From a virus: a stretch of DNA of 47,844 bases. Positions 24,695 to 33,417 of this stretch are shown piece by piece. The number at the start of each line of letters is the position of its first letter. Within the stretch, counting starts at the first letter, position 1. Location: the IMG/VR virus record IMGVR_UViG_3300044858_003116, positions 1-47,844 of that record, one strand, 5' to 3'. The notes beneath the pieces were generated by a model. It did no database searches and had not been told where the DNA came from. It saw nothing but the letters and a program-made list of their open reading frames with translations. Position numbers and translations under genes: made by a program.

Positions 24695-26370
24695 GGCAAT
24701 CTCCTGCTGGGCCCGAGGATTACGTGGGGGTCGGTGGACTCCCGCTGGCGGCGCTTGCGCTCCGACAGCCACTTCACCCACCATGGATCGGGACCGTAAG
24801 TCCGTGGGGGTGCGTGGTATTTGGGTTCGTAGGCGCAGAGGTACTCAAGCGACTGGCAGGCGTGAACCTCGCCCCTGGTCTGGGGCTGGTCGGTCACAAA
24901 GACCTGCCCGTTGACCGTCGTCGTCTTCTTGCGATACCGCTTCAGTTCCCGAATCAGGTTGGGGCAGGAACCCTCCAGGATCTTCAGTCTGGTCGTCCCG
25001 TCGCCCTGGATGTGGAGCAGTTGGCGAACGATGGACGTTCTGGCCGGGATGTCATCGGAGCCCGGGATAAACCCATGCCCGCCGATGGTGAAGCGAATCT
25101 TCCGCTTCTTCAGCTCTTCGGAGTACAGCTCATGCGGCAATCGTCCAGACCCAAGATCACGGAGCAAACCACCGTGCATATCCATGATCGCCGCGTGGAT
25201 GTGCTGACTCAGCACCTTCACCCCAAACTGCTCGCCCCAGATCAGCGCGTTGCAGTTCCGGATGTACAGCTCGTCATACACAACCAGGAATCGCTCATGC
25301 GGCGGGACTGCGGCGAAGAGGGTCGCCATCACCGCATGGCCAGGGTCAATCGCCACATACCGCGTCCAGTCAGGCGGAATGACGCCGTCCTTCAACTCCG
25401 ACCGTGGCAGGATATGCACGCTGCGGTTGAACGTCGGGTACATAAGCGTGGATTCGGTGGTGAACTCACCCTCGGCCCGCATCCGGACTTCGTCGGCCCC
25501 GAGCGCACTCCAGCGTTCGATGTTCTTCCGCTTTTCCTCGGAATCAATAAAGTTGTTGTCCAGAAATCTGAACGTGAACTTCTTGATGATCGGATTCTCT
25601 TGCCCCTCCTCCACCGCTCGGTCGGCGCGTTCGCACAGACCAAGGAGCGCATCATTCCTGGACCAAGGCATGGCAGACCAGACGAAGCGACCTTTGCGAT
25701 CTGCCAGGCGAGCCTGAGATTCACCGACGAACGCCTCGTTGGTAACGTCCTCGTCGATCCAAATTAGGTCGGCCTGGTAGCCCTGGGGCGGTTCACCCTC
25801 AGAAGAGAAACACCAGATCGTCCAGCCGTTCGTCAGCTCCAGCTTGTTGAGGTAGCCGGCGTTCTTCAGCACCCAAGAGACATCCTTCACCAGCCGCGGC
25901 GGGATCAGCGGGGGAGCTGGCTTGCTCTTGCTCTTGTCATCACCTTGGCGGATTGATCTCCACTGGCCGGTCGTCTCATCTTTGATGATCCGAAACGCCC
26001 CGGCTTTGAGGAGGATCGGATAGATGACGAGCCCAATGTGGGGCCAGTTCCGGCCGATGATGGCGAGGTTGCCTCCTTCCTTGGGGTACTTGCCGTAGGG
26101 ATCCTGGCCTGTAGCTGCGCGGGCCGCTTCCACCGCCACGGCCAGAGTTTTCCCGCCTCGGTTACCACCCAGAACAATCCGCTCCGAGGCCAGGCACTTG
26201 TGGAACTCATCCTGGTGCGGCATGGGCTCATACAGCCGCAGCGACTCTAGCCGCCGTTCCGTGAGGGCGGTCTGGACATCCTTGAGCTGCCCGAGCTGGT
26301 GCTGGGTGACATGCCCCAGCGGGCCTTCAGGAGTCGGTGGCGGCGGAATTTGGCGGGGGTGTTTCTTCAT
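24691..26370 (-). CDS. terL: Terminase large subunit
   Basis: 559 residues from ATG 26370 (GTG at 26379 adds three). Walker A GGNRGGKT near 68-75, Walker B LIWIDED near 202-208, and RuvC/RNase H-like nuclease start YVAIDPGH near 338-345. ATP-driven DNA packaging motor and headful nuclease. Its 5' end overlaps the small zinc-ribbon gene. The C-terminal GTGA couples it to the next gene. Confidence 0.95.
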   Translation of the reverse strand: MKKHPRQIPPPPTPEGPLGHVTQHQLGQLKDVQTALTERRLESLRLYEPMPHQDEFHKCLASERIVLGGNRGGKTLAVAVEAARAATGQDPYGKYPKEGGNLAIIGRNWPHIGLVIYPILLKAGAFRIIKDETTGQWRSIRQGDDKSKSKPAPPLIPPRLVKDVSWVLKNAGYLNKLELTNGWTIWCFSSEGEPPQGYQADLIWIDEDVTNEAFVGESQARLADRKGRFVWSAMPWSRNDALLGLCERADRAVEEGQENPIIKKFTFRFLDNNFIDSEEKRKNIERWSALGADEVRMRAEGEFTTESTLMYPTFNRSVHILPRSELKDGVIPPDWTRYVAIDPGHAVMATLFAAVPPHERFLVVYDELYIRNCNALIWGEQFGVKVLSQHIHAAIMDMHGGLLRDLGSGRLPHELYSEELKKRKIRFTIGGHGFIPGSDDIPARTSIVRQLLHIQGDGTTRLKILEGSCPNLIRELKRYRKKTTTVNGQVFVTDQPQTRGEVHACQSLEYLCAYEPKYHAPPRTYGPDPWWVKWLSERKRRQRESTDPHVILGPSRRLP

Positions 26371-26512
26371 ATTCGCCACAGAAATCAGTGGGCATCGTCT
26401 CGGGGAATCGGTCCCACGCTCTCTGCCCGATGAGCGTCGGCGGATACCGGCGACACTCCCCGTGCATCTCCTCCGCCACTGGAATCCACCAGCGGCAATC
26501 CTCGCACTTCAT
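26327..26512 (-). CDS. Overprinted small Cys-rich (zinc-ribbon-like) protein, 61 aa
   Basis: MKCEDCRWWIPVAEEMHGEC: C-x-x-C-x-W-W, then G-E-C-R-R-Y-P-P-T, then FPETMPTDFCGEY, a recurring small protein type with three to four metal-binding Cys. GAGGTGG precedes the ATG. It overlaps the upstream 208-residue gene by 128 nt in another frame and terminase by 44 nt, so almost all of it is shared coding DNA. Confidence 0.75.
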   Translation of the reverse strand: MKCEDCRWWIPVAEEMHGECRRYPPTLIGQRAWDRFPETMPTDFCGEYEETPPPNSAATDS

Positions 26513-27011
26513 CCACCACCTCAAAGTGTTTCATCGTCATCGCTGCTTCGATCACCTGCCGCCGAAGCTCGGCTTCCAACTCTTCTTCAGTCATCAACTC
26601 CAAGGGCTTCTTGGCTCCGCCCATGGCGGTGTTGGTGGTCACCAGCCGGACCACGCTGTCCAGCATCTTCGTCCTAAAAGCACCGCCCACAGGCGCATCG
26701 TAGAACTGCTTCATGTACAGATTGGCGAAACCTCTAACTCCACCGAAGTACTCCATGAGGACTTCCAGGAGTTCCGAGGAATGGGGGATGTTCGCCCCGC
26801 CCACGCGGGCGGCCGCCACAAAGTTTTTGACGGCCCCCTTTTCGATCTCTTCCAGCTTGCTGTTCCGCTTGCCCTTGCGGTCAGTGCGGATCTTCTTGTT
26901 CCGGCACTTCCGACAGCGGGCGTGGAATCCGTCCTTGGACTTGTGGTAGTAGGCAGTGGTCGCGGGCCACGCTAGGCCACACGCTATGCAGACCTTCTCA
27001 GCTTCCGGCAC
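26385..27011 (-). CDS. Putative terminase small-subunit-like protein with N-terminal zinc finger
   Basis: 208 residues from a GTG that overlaps the upstream gene by 14 nt. N-terminal CIAC (8-11) and CRKC (33-36) form a four-Cys zinc finger (YYHKSKDGFHARCRKC). The middle is helical (LLEVLMEYFGGVRGFANLYM, EELEAELRRQVIEAA). It directly precedes TerL, so a small-terminase role is likely but not proven. The last 40 residues overlap the zinc-ribbon gene and look less constrained. Confidence 0.75.
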   Translation of the reverse strand: MPEAEKVCIACGLAWPATTAYYHKSKDGFHARCRKCRNKKIRTDRKGKRNSKLEEIEKGAVKNFVAAARVGGANIPHSSELLEVLMEYFGGVRGFANLYMKQFYDAPVGGAFRTKMLDSVVRLVTTNTAMGGAKKPLELMTEEELEAELRRQVIEAAMTMKHFEVVDEVRGLPLVDSSGGGDARGVSPVSADAHRAESVGPIPRDDAH

Positions 27012-28401
27012 TCGCCACCCAGACGCTCCCAGTCACCACGGGCTTCAGACCGCTGCCCCGAACGGCCGCCTCCACGCCGGGGAAAACGAAGTAGTCATGT
27101 CCCGCCAAGAAGTATTTGGCCTTGCTCCGCCAGCCCCGGATGTCAGCCTCTACGGAAGCCTCGTCATGCTCGGCATCCAAGTAGACGATGTCGAACTTGC
27201 CGTCCGGGAACATGGCGGCAATGTCGGGCGAACGCCCAACCACATGGTCGATTGAGTAGCCCGCCGTGTTGCGGAGGAAGACCTCCAGAGGAGTTCCCCG
27301 CGATCCGTCGTACGCCTTGCAGCCAGCGTCATTCTGCGATCCTTCCCACGTATCGACGCAGGTCACCTTGGCGCCGGCCTTGGCCATGATGATCGCACTG
27401 CGACCAGCCCAAGAGCCAACCTCACAGATGTGCGGCGGGCGGCCATGCTTAGTGGTGAAATCCTTCACCAACTCCTCCAGGGCTGCGCCATCCTTCTCGG
27501 GCAGGTCCATTCCCATCCCGTCGAACACCCGCTTCTCGGGGATACGAATCGCCACCGGAGATTGGAAATCCACCAGCTTCACCCCGCCCTGGACGTTGGC
27601 CTCCCAACAGTCCTTCATCTTCTTGGACACGCCCTCGGCAGTGATCACCTGCGGCTTGCCGACGCACTTGGGCTTCCAATGACCGGCCCAGCTATCCCAG
27701 TTGCAGTAGACGGGGTTGTAGCCCAGCTTCTGCGTGCCGACCAAAGAAAGATCCCGGGTCATGGTTACGTCTTCGGTGGATGCCTTGTCGGCGCAGAAGT
27801 GATCCTTCCACTCATAGTAAAACCATGGCTTGTCGTCCGGCGTCTTAGGCTCCGTGAGGGCAAAGGCCCGCATGTCGTACATGATCAGCCCAGTCGGCAA
27901 GGCGGCGCATTCCTGGATGCCCGCCAGTTTCACCGCCGTGTGCCGGTCGTACATTTCCAACTGGAAGTCCGGATTGGGGTTTCCGGTTGTCATGTTGTTC
28001 CAGCGGAATACGTAGACACACTCCACTGGTGGAGGTCCGCAATACGGGGCGCCAATAACCACTGGACCCTTGGGGTAGTGGTTGACCAAGAAGTCAAACG
28101 ACGACTGGAAGAAAGGCTTGGCGTCTGGCTGGCCGTGATTGAGATCCGGCTTCATGTCGCTGTCCACCATCACCAGTACATCGACGCCGTACTGCCGGGC
28201 CTGGAGAACAGCCCGGTTTCTGGTCATCGTTATCGGCGTGTCGGCCAGGTTCCAGATGCGGATTTGATCTACCCGCGGATCCCTGGAGAGATCAACGACA
28301 AGGGGGGTCATCCATTCGCGGATGTCCGGCACCTCAGAGGAGATGCCGCCGTTGCCGCCGTAGCTAAACGTAACAATGCCGATGTTGAACTTTTGCTGCA
28401 T
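26998..28401 (-). CDS. Glycosyltransferase-methyltransferase fusion protein
   Basis: 467 residues. The N-terminal domain (1 to about 290) resembles GT-A glycosyltransferases: MTRNRAVLQARQYGVDVLVM then D-S-D (80-82), the metal/NDP-sugar site, and ECAALPTGLIMYDMRAF. The C-terminal domain (about 300-467) is a class I SAM methyltransferase of the type-24 style: ICEVGSWAGRSA (motif I, 325-336), VDTWEGS (349-355), FDIVYLDAEHDEASV (403-417), AGHDYFVFPGV. No transmembrane helix. AAGGTGA precedes the ATG. Position between head genes and terminase suggests modification of virion or of a host surface glycan; substrate unknown. Confidence 0.85.
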   Translation of the reverse strand: MQQKFNIGIVTFSYGGNGGISSEVPDIREWMTPLVVDLSRDPRVDQIRIWNLADTPITMTRNRAVLQARQYGVDVLVMVDSDMKPDLNHGQPDAKPFFQSSFDFLVNHYPKGPVVIGAPYCGPPPVECVYVFRWNNMTTGNPNPDFQLEMYDRHTAVKLAGIQECAALPTGLIMYDMRAFALTEPKTPDDKPWFYYEWKDHFCADKASTEDVTMTRDLSLVGTQKLGYNPVYCNWDSWAGHWKPKCVGKPQVITAEGVSKKMKDCWEANVQGGVKLVDFQSPVAIRIPEKRVFDGMGMDLPEKDGAALEELVKDFTTKHGRPPHICEVGSWAGRSAIIMAKAGAKVTCVDTWEGSQNDAGCKAYDGSRGTPLEVFLRNTAGYSIDHVVGRSPDIAAMFPDGKFDIVYLDAEHDEASVEADIRGWRSKAKYFLAGHDYFVFPGVEAAVRGSGLKPVVTGSVWVASAGS

Positions 28402-28451
28402 ATGTCACCTTGGGGGGAGAGGTGATAAGATAACACGCCAGTGTACGGGCG
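28402..28451. other. Short intergenic gap
   Basis: Fifty bases between the 293-residue gene and the fusion enzyme; only the ribosome site of the latter is seen. Confidence 0.4.
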
Positions 28452-29333
28452 TCAACCGACTATGCGTCCCATGTCAACAAAGTTGGCAGGTTGGCCGTAT
28501 CCGCCCACGGGACGGTTCGTCACGCCGTTGAAGCTGTTGTCCCGGAAGGGTCCGGTTGGCGACGGCTGAAACAGCCCGGCGCCCGAGCCAGTTGGCATGC
28601 CAGGGAACTGCTGTGCGGGCCCTCGCTGTTGAGCCACCCACTGTTGGTTGGCCTGATTCCGCATGTCTTGGATTCCCTGCTGCTGCTGCTGCCACTGCTG
28701 GGTCTTCAGCCGGTTCGCAATCTCATACTGCTGGAACTTGTTGGCCCCTGGAAACATCTGCTGGGCCTGCTCAAAGAATGGCATCAGCGCCGGAGGGGCC
28801 CCAACCGGCATGGGGCCGCCATCGACGCCTGGCTGACGGGGCGCTGGCGAGCGCGTTGCCGGCTGCCTGCCGCCACCTATCGCCGGCCGTGATGGGGGGG
28901 GCGGGGGCGACGAGTTAATTGGCGGACGATACATCGTCGTCCCTTGGACCGGGCCAGCAACAGGCTGACTGCCCGGAGCCGGCGCCCATGCCCCGTACGG
29001 AGTGGCGGTGTCGTACGGGTTCTGCGAGGGCTGCGCCTGGCCGGGCTTGGCGATTGCGGCCCCACCACTCCACGCCTCAAAAGCCTTCCGTTGTGCATCG
29101 GCGTTAGTGTTCTCAGTCTGCGCCCATCGCTGATATTCCGGCGTGGAAGAAAGCCCGGCGCCAATGCTGCCGTCTGCACCCTTTTGGCGAGCCGCCGGCA
29201 GCCTGTTGAGCTGGTCCCAAGAAAGTGCCTGAGATGTCGGCTTGTAGCCTGGCGAGCCAGAAGACTGCCACTTGGCGAACTGCGCCTGGCGGGCTTTCTC
29301 TTCAGGCGTCGGCGTGTACATGATTGATGTCAC
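28452..29333 (-). CDS. Gln/Pro-rich head-region protein, 293 aa
   Basis: Starts at GTG 29333 (AGGAGG seven bases before); an ATG four codons later is possible. Low complexity: PPINSSPPPPPSRPAIGGGR, QQWQQQQQGIQDMRNQANQQ. Short helical motif at the N-terminus (TPEEKARQAQFAKWQSSG) recurs in virion proteins. Likely internal head or assembly factor; function unknown. Confidence 0.75.
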   Translation of the reverse strand: MTSIMYTPTPEEKARQAQFAKWQSSGSPGYKPTSQALSWDQLNRLPAARQKGADGSIGAGLSSTPEYQRWAQTENTNADAQRKAFEAWSGGAAIAKPGQAQPSQNPYDTATPYGAWAPAPGSQPVAGPVQGTTMYRPPINSSPPPPPSRPAIGGGRQPATRSPAPRQPGVDGGPMPVGAPPALMPFFEQAQQMFPGANKFQQYEIANRLKTQQWQQQQQGIQDMRNQANQQWVAQQRGPAQQFPGMPTGSGAGLFQPSPTGPFRDNSFNGVTNRPVGGYGQPANFVDMGRIVG

Positions 29334-29509
29334 TAGCGATCCTCCTGTGGTTCAGTCATCATGGGTGCCCCTTGGTACTGAAGCATCCTGAGACGCTCCA
29401 TGTCCTCGTAGGGCTGATCAGCGCGTGATTCGGCAATCAACTGCCGAAGGAAATCCAGGTTCTGGATTGCCGCCTGGTCGTTCATAAGCGTGTAGAGAAG
29501 TTCATCCAT
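29333..29509 (-). CDS. Small acidic protein, 58 aa
   Basis: MDELLYTLMNDQAAIQNLDF...RADQPYEDMERLRML...TEPQEDR. It fills the gap before the 293-residue gene and its stop TAG shares one base with that gene's GTG. No strong ribosome site. Helical and acidic; probably a genuine small head-region gene. Confidence 0.65.
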   Translation of the reverse strand: MDELLYTLMNDQAAIQNLDFLRQLIAESRADQPYEDMERLRMLQYQGAPMMTEPQEDR

Positions 29510-29513
29510 ATAT

Positions 29514-29549
29514 GGAAACAGCCGGCGGAGGTTGCCCCCCGGCCGGCTG
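29514..29549 (-). terminator. Terminator-like hairpin after 84-aa gene
   Basis: CAGCCGGC (29519-29526) pairs with GCCGGCTG (29542-29549); on the minus strand TTTCC follows. A second small stem, CCCC-TTCG-GGGG, lies just upstream at 29559-29570. Perhaps a partial terminator that lowers expression of genes after the capsid gene. Confidence 0.55.
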
Positions 29550-29575
29550 CCCCCCGAACCCCCGAAGGGGATGAC

Positions 29576-29830
29576 TCACGTTCCGATCAGACCGTAGTTC
29601 TGGAGCGCGGTCTTCAGCGTGGCGAAGTCCGTGACGGCCGCGGAGGTCGCCCGGGTTGAACCCGTGCCTCCGAAGAACGCCACCGTCCCGCCCGTCACGC
29701 CGAGCCGAGTGGTCGTAGCCCCAACAGTCAACGCGCTGGCAGTGCCAGTCGCATGCTGGAGAACATCCGCCACCCGGCCGCCGTCCTGCTCGTCAGCCAG
29801 ACCGACAATCAACTTGGCCCGAAAACCCAT
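29576..29830 (-). CDS. Small virion protein, 84 aa
   Basis: MGFRAKLIVGLADEQDGGRV, then GVTGGTVAFFGGTGSTR and FATLKTALQNYGLIGT. The VAFFG-TG--R pattern recurs in small phage head or tail proteins encoded near the capsid gene. It may be a head fibre or decoration component. Followed by a terminator-like hairpin. Confidence 0.75.
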   Translation of the reverse strand: MGFRAKLIVGLADEQDGGRVADVLQHATGTASALTVGATTTRLGVTGGTVAFFGGTGSTRATSAAVTDFATLKTALQNYGLIGT

Positions 29831-29838
29831 TGCTCACC

Positions 29839-30393
29839 TCAAATCTGGACGACGTTGGCGACGATGCTGACGTTGTTGGTCGTACCCGACACCACCCGAC
29901 CGAGCCGGCCGACCTGCGGAGCAACGGTCACGCTGACCGTGGCACCGTAGCCGCCCGTGCCGGCCGAGTCCGTGGCGTTGGTGGTGTGCGCCGTGGCCGC
30001 GGCCACAATGTCACCCACCGCCACCGTCTGGCTGACGAGCAGCTCAGTCGGACCAGCGACCGTCACCCAGAACACATCGTTCGCCGCCACACCAGCGGTG
30101 GGCAGGAACTCATCGACCACACCCGCAACCGCATCGTTCGTCAGGCGGGTGTAACCGCTGACGGCCGAGTAGCTGCCGGCGGCAAACGCCACGGCCCGCT
30201 TGGGAGCCAGGGCTACGCCCGAGCTGTTGCGAACAGCGATGCAGGTCTTGAGGCGATTGCTCCGGACCTTGCCCGTCTTGGGGTCAACGTCCGGGAACAC
30301 CTTCACTGCACCCACCCAACCAGTGCCGTCCGTAGCGGACGAGACGCCCAGCGTCTGACCAAGAGCGAACGGCGGATCAACATACAGACTCAT
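29839..30393 (-). CDS. Putative capsid decoration protein
   Basis: 184 residues immediately after the major capsid gene. Beta-rich sequence with AVRNSSGVALAPKRAVAFAA, YTRLTNDAVAGVVDEFLPTA, and VVSGTTNNVSIVANVVQI. This arrangement and composition match head decoration proteins that stabilise capsids. Ribosome site unclear. Confidence 0.78.
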   Translation of the reverse strand: MSLYVDPPFALGQTLGVSSATDGTGWVGAVKVFPDVDPKTGKVRSNRLKTCIAVRNSSGVALAPKRAVAFAAGSYSAVSGYTRLTNDAVAGVVDEFLPTAGVAANDVFWVTVAGPTELLVSQTVAVGDIVAAATAHTTNATDSAGTGGYGATVSVTVAPQVGRLGRVVSGTTNNVSIVANVVQI

Positions 30394-30411
30394 CTTCGAT
30401 GTTCTCCTGGA

Positions 30412-31524
30412 TCAGACAATGAGCTTAAAGAAGTTGCGCGGCGACTTGAACTTCAAGTTGCCGAGCGTGGACACCACGTACCTGAACTGTTGCGTGAGTT
30501 CGTCGTAAAACGGTCCCTCGCTCACCATGAGCTGAGACTCCATGCAGAGCAACTCAATGTTGCCGACCGCCAGGCCGTAGCCCGTGTTGGCCGGGACCGA
30601 GTTCTCCGCCGACACCTCAACGCCGTCCAGCTCAAACACATCCGTGAAGCCGTAGCTTCGCAGACCGTTCTGCCGGCTGACGATCACCCGCTCCTTGGCG
30701 TCCAACGTGTTGAGGAAGTCGATGAACAGCCTGCGGTCAAGCAGGACCATGTCCACCTGATCTTCCTTCGTATCGTTGCGACGGGTTTGATGAAGCGCCT
30801 CGCGGACAGCCTTCACGCAGTTGTCCTTCCAGGTGCTGGCACCGAAGTAGGACGAGTCCGCGTTCACAATCACAGGCGAGTAGAAGTCAAACTCAGGATC
30901 GCTGACACCGTTGGGCCAGAAGCCCACCGGAGTCGCACTGCCACCGTACGCACCCAGGACGGTCGAAAGACCGGCGTAGGTGTCGTTGGGGTAGAAGAAC
31001 GGATCCGCCGCATTGGCCGACCGAGCCGTGGCCCCAGCGACCGTGGAGTCAATCGTCTGGGTCGCGTTCATGAACGACTCAATGCCATGGAAACGAAGCT
31101 CGTTGCCAGTGGCATAACCGTCCTGAACCCACTCCTTGGCCAGGTACTGCTCCATCGAAGTCAGAAGGCGGGAAGCCATCTTACCTGCGACGTTTACAAG
31201 CGCCTGGGCCGAGCGGTTCTCCAGCATCTCACGCTTGTAAATAGCGTCAGTAACCTGGGCCCCCCGGTACTCAAGCTCTAATTTCTTCCAGAGGTTCTCG
31301 CGGGCGAAGTTGCGAGGAGTCTCTCCGTTGTTGCCGGACGGATTGTGATTTCGATACTGAATTTCCCAGTCGAAACCGCGCCCCGACATGTTGGTCCGGA
31401 TCTGACCGGCACCTTCCAAGGCGGCGAAAAACTTATACTTCCGCAACGACGAAATCTCCTCCTCGCGGAGATGATTGACAATCGTCGTTGCAATACTACG
31501 AGCCCAATCAACACTGCTGCTCAT
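30412..31524 (-). CDS. Major capsid protein (HK97 fold)
   Basis: 370 residues between scaffold and decoration genes. Elements include GFDWEIQYRNHNPSGNNGE, LENRSAQALVNVAGKMASRL (spine helix region), VDMVLLDRRLFIDFLNTLDAKERVIV and a beta-rich C-terminus (SEGPFYDELTQQFRYVVST). Overlaps the scaffold stop by one base. Order and size fit SU10-like podovirus capsid genes. Confidence 0.88.
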   Translation of the reverse strand: MSSSVDWARSIATTIVNHLREEEISSLRKYKFFAALEGAGQIRTNMSGRGFDWEIQYRNHNPSGNNGETPRNFARENLWKKLELEYRGAQVTDAIYKREMLENRSAQALVNVAGKMASRLLTSMEQYLAKEWVQDGYATGNELRFHGIESFMNATQTIDSTVAGATARSANAADPFFYPNDTYAGLSTVLGAYGGSATPVGFWPNGVSDPEFDFYSPVIVNADSSYFGASTWKDNCVKAVREALHQTRRNDTKEDQVDMVLLDRRLFIDFLNTLDAKERVIVSRQNGLRSYGFTDVFELDGVEVSAENSVPANTGYGLAVGNIELLCMESQLMVSEGPFYDELTQQFRYVVSTLGNLKFKSPRNFFKLIV

Positions 31525-32528
31525 CAGATGACTCCATCAGTTACGAGCTGGCTTTTCAGCCGGTCTTCAAAACTCATCCTCTGGCGCGGTGCCCGAGGCT
31601 CACTGGTTCCTGCACTCCGATTCGGGGTACGGGTTGCACGCTCCCGAAGGAACTGCATGTTCTGTTGTGCCACCGGGTCAGCCGGGGGTGCCGGTGGCGC
31701 GGGTGCCGGCTCGGCGTAACCCTGCGCCGGTGCAGATGACAACTGCTGATAGCGCATGTTCAGCAGGTCACGCTGGAGCATGGAAGTGGCATACTTCCAG
31801 CGGGCCTCGGGGTTGGAAATCCCGATCTCGGAAGCCTGCTGTATGTATGCCTGGATGGCCTGGCCTTCCCGACTCACGTTTCCGGCCTGGTCGTACAACC
31901 AGTCGGAGTTCTGCTGTTCCAGGGACTGAACGTAGTTCTTCGCCGTGTACTGCCCGAGCTGGGCCTGAACAAGCTCTTCGGCCTTCTGCCGAGCCACATC
32001 CTCAATGAAGGGCTTCAGCGTGTTCTCGGGGTCGGTGACGAACTTGCGGGCGAAGTCGGCGGTGTACGCCTGATACTTCTGGAGAGCGACCTTCGCCTCG
32101 TACGGAGCATCGGGGGCGATGATCTCCTTGCCCGTAGACGGGTCGCGGATGATCCAGGACTTGTAGGAATCATCGACCGAGGGCGGGTTCCACCACTTCG
32201 GCTTCTCGGCCGGCTTCGGAGCCTGGGCCTGCGCCTGCGCCGACTTCCACTGCTCGTACGCCTGCTTGTTCTGGAGGTATTCCGTGGCGTGCGGAATGAT
32301 GTTCTGGTACTGCTGGAGCTGCCGCTGGGCTTCGCCGTACCCGCTGTATGCCTGATACAGGTTGCGGGCGATGGCCAGATCGTCTTGGCCCTGGAAGTCC
32401 GGAAGCGACTTGAAGGCTTCGTAGGGGGTGGTGAACCCGCCGTGATCCGCACTGTGCGGAGCGTCCGACACCGGGGCTTCGGGGGCCTCCGATACTGGCG
32501 CGTCGTTGAGGAGTTCTTCGTCAGCCAT
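31524..32528 (-). CDS. Scaffolding protein
   Basis: 334 residues, very acidic Pro/Ala-rich N-terminus (DAPVSEAPEAPVSDAPHSAD), long Gln-rich helices (SGYGEAQRQLQQYQNIIPHA), and a basic C-terminal helix (RQRMSFEDRLKSQLVTDGVI) that typically docks to capsid protein. Position immediately before the capsid gene is the rule for scaffolds. AGGA precedes the ATG by six bases. Confidence 0.85.
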   Translation of the reverse strand: MADEELLNDAPVSEAPEAPVSDAPHSADHGGFTTPYEAFKSLPDFQGQDDLAIARNLYQAYSGYGEAQRQLQQYQNIIPHATEYLQNKQAYEQWKSAQAQAQAPKPAEKPKWWNPPSVDDSYKSWIIRDPSTGKEIIAPDAPYEAKVALQKYQAYTADFARKFVTDPENTLKPFIEDVARQKAEELVQAQLGQYTAKNYVQSLEQQNSDWLYDQAGNVSREGQAIQAYIQQASEIGISNPEARWKYATSMLQRDLLNMRYQQLSSAPAQGYAEPAPAPPAPPADPVAQQNMQFLRERATRTPNRSAGTSEPRAPRQRMSFEDRLKSQLVTDGVI

Positions 32529-32563
32529 GGTCGTCCTAGATCGGGGGTTGGGGGGATCTAGAA

Positions 32564-32574
32564 GACCAATGCCT
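32564..32574 (-). repeat. Recurring gene-junction motif, copy 5
   Basis: Minus strand AGGCATTGGTC in the gap upstream of scaffold, followed by TTCTAGA. Confidence 0.4.
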
Positions 32575-32597
32575 CGCAGGTGCCTAAGTTGTTACGG

Positions 32598-33413
32598 CTA
32601 CCGCTGCTCCTGGCCAGCACCCGCCGCTATCGGAGCCATCAGCCCGTACTTCCGCAGGATGCGGATGGAGTCTTCGGTGCCAGGGTAGAACACGTAGTTG
32701 GGGTTGTCGTTCTTGTAGGCGTGCCCCGGTATGCCAGCCTCAAACAACATCTCCGACGCCCGTCGCTGGCCGGCGACGGTTGGCGAGTCGAATATCGTCC
32801 CGCCTGCAAGGGTGTTGTAGAACCACCCCCCGTTCGCTTCGTCCATTCCCCCTAGCCCCGCCTCCACCAGTTCGTCAAATAGCCGCGGGTCAATGTCACG
32901 CATCTTGGCTGAGACTTCGGGCTGTTGCGCGTACACGGGAACGTCATATTCCATGAGCGAATCCCGCGGATGCGCTATCTCAAGCTCGTAGGTGCGGCCG
33001 CGGGGGAACGCTCGCTGGAGCTTGCCGACATCCGCGCGCACCCTGGATAGCGCCTCCAGTCCGCGTTGGTATTCGTCGGTGTCCTCAACCGGCACCAGCG
33101 TTCGACTGGCTCCGTCGTAGCGATGCACGGTCGGAAGGCTCCGCAGCCTGCCGCGCGCTCGCCGCATTTCGTCGGCCAGCGCCCTTTGGCGGATAAATGC
33201 GGTGCGACTGCGATACCAATTCGCAGCCCCCTCCGCGTCGGTTGCGTACAGGCCGAATCCCTCATCCAGCGGCCCCTCGCCCTTGCCGACCATGGACATG
33301 TCCACCTTGTCCCAGTCATACGGGCTCCCGTGATAGGCCCTGATGTACCTTGGGCTTTCCGCCTGCCCGGCTATCGCTCGCAACACATCATCAACACTGC
33401 TTGGGCTCGGCAT
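32598..33413 (-). CDS. ADP-ribosyltransferase-like (polyvalent ART) protein
   Basis: 271 residues. YIRAYHGSPYDWDKVDMSMV, GKGEGPLDEGFGLYATDAEG and AANWYRSRT follow the ART pattern (Y-H-G, then G-x-G-L-Y, then A--Y) found in phage polyvalent proteins. The end NYVFYPGTEDSIRILRKYG is also typical. Such proteins can be packaged and injected to modify host targets by ADP-ribosylation. The catalytic acidic residue is not certain. Its last residues GQEQR are shared with the 449-residue protein upstream. Enzymatic activity is inferred. Confidence 0.7.
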   Translation of the reverse strand: MPSPSSVDDVLRAIAGQAESPRYIRAYHGSPYDWDKVDMSMVGKGEGPLDEGFGLYATDAEGAANWYRSRTAFIRQRALADEMRRARGRLRSLPTVHRYDGASRTLVPVEDTDEYQRGLEALSRVRADVGKLQRAFPRGRTYELEIAHPRDSLMEYDVPVYAQQPEVSAKMRDIDPRLFDELVEAGLGGMDEANGGWFYNTLAGGTIFDSPTVAGQRRASEMLFEAGIPGHAYKNDNPNYVFYPGTEDSIRILRKYGLMAPIAAGAGQEQR

Positions 33414-33417
33414 GTAG

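Noticed and set aside
24724-25767. 347-codon frame opposite the terminase gene
   Set aside because: Antisense shadow in GC-rich DNA; the terminase frame has clear motifs.
29830-31281. 483-codon frame opposite the capsid and decoration genes
   Set aside because: Antisense shadow with high Arg/His content and no domain.
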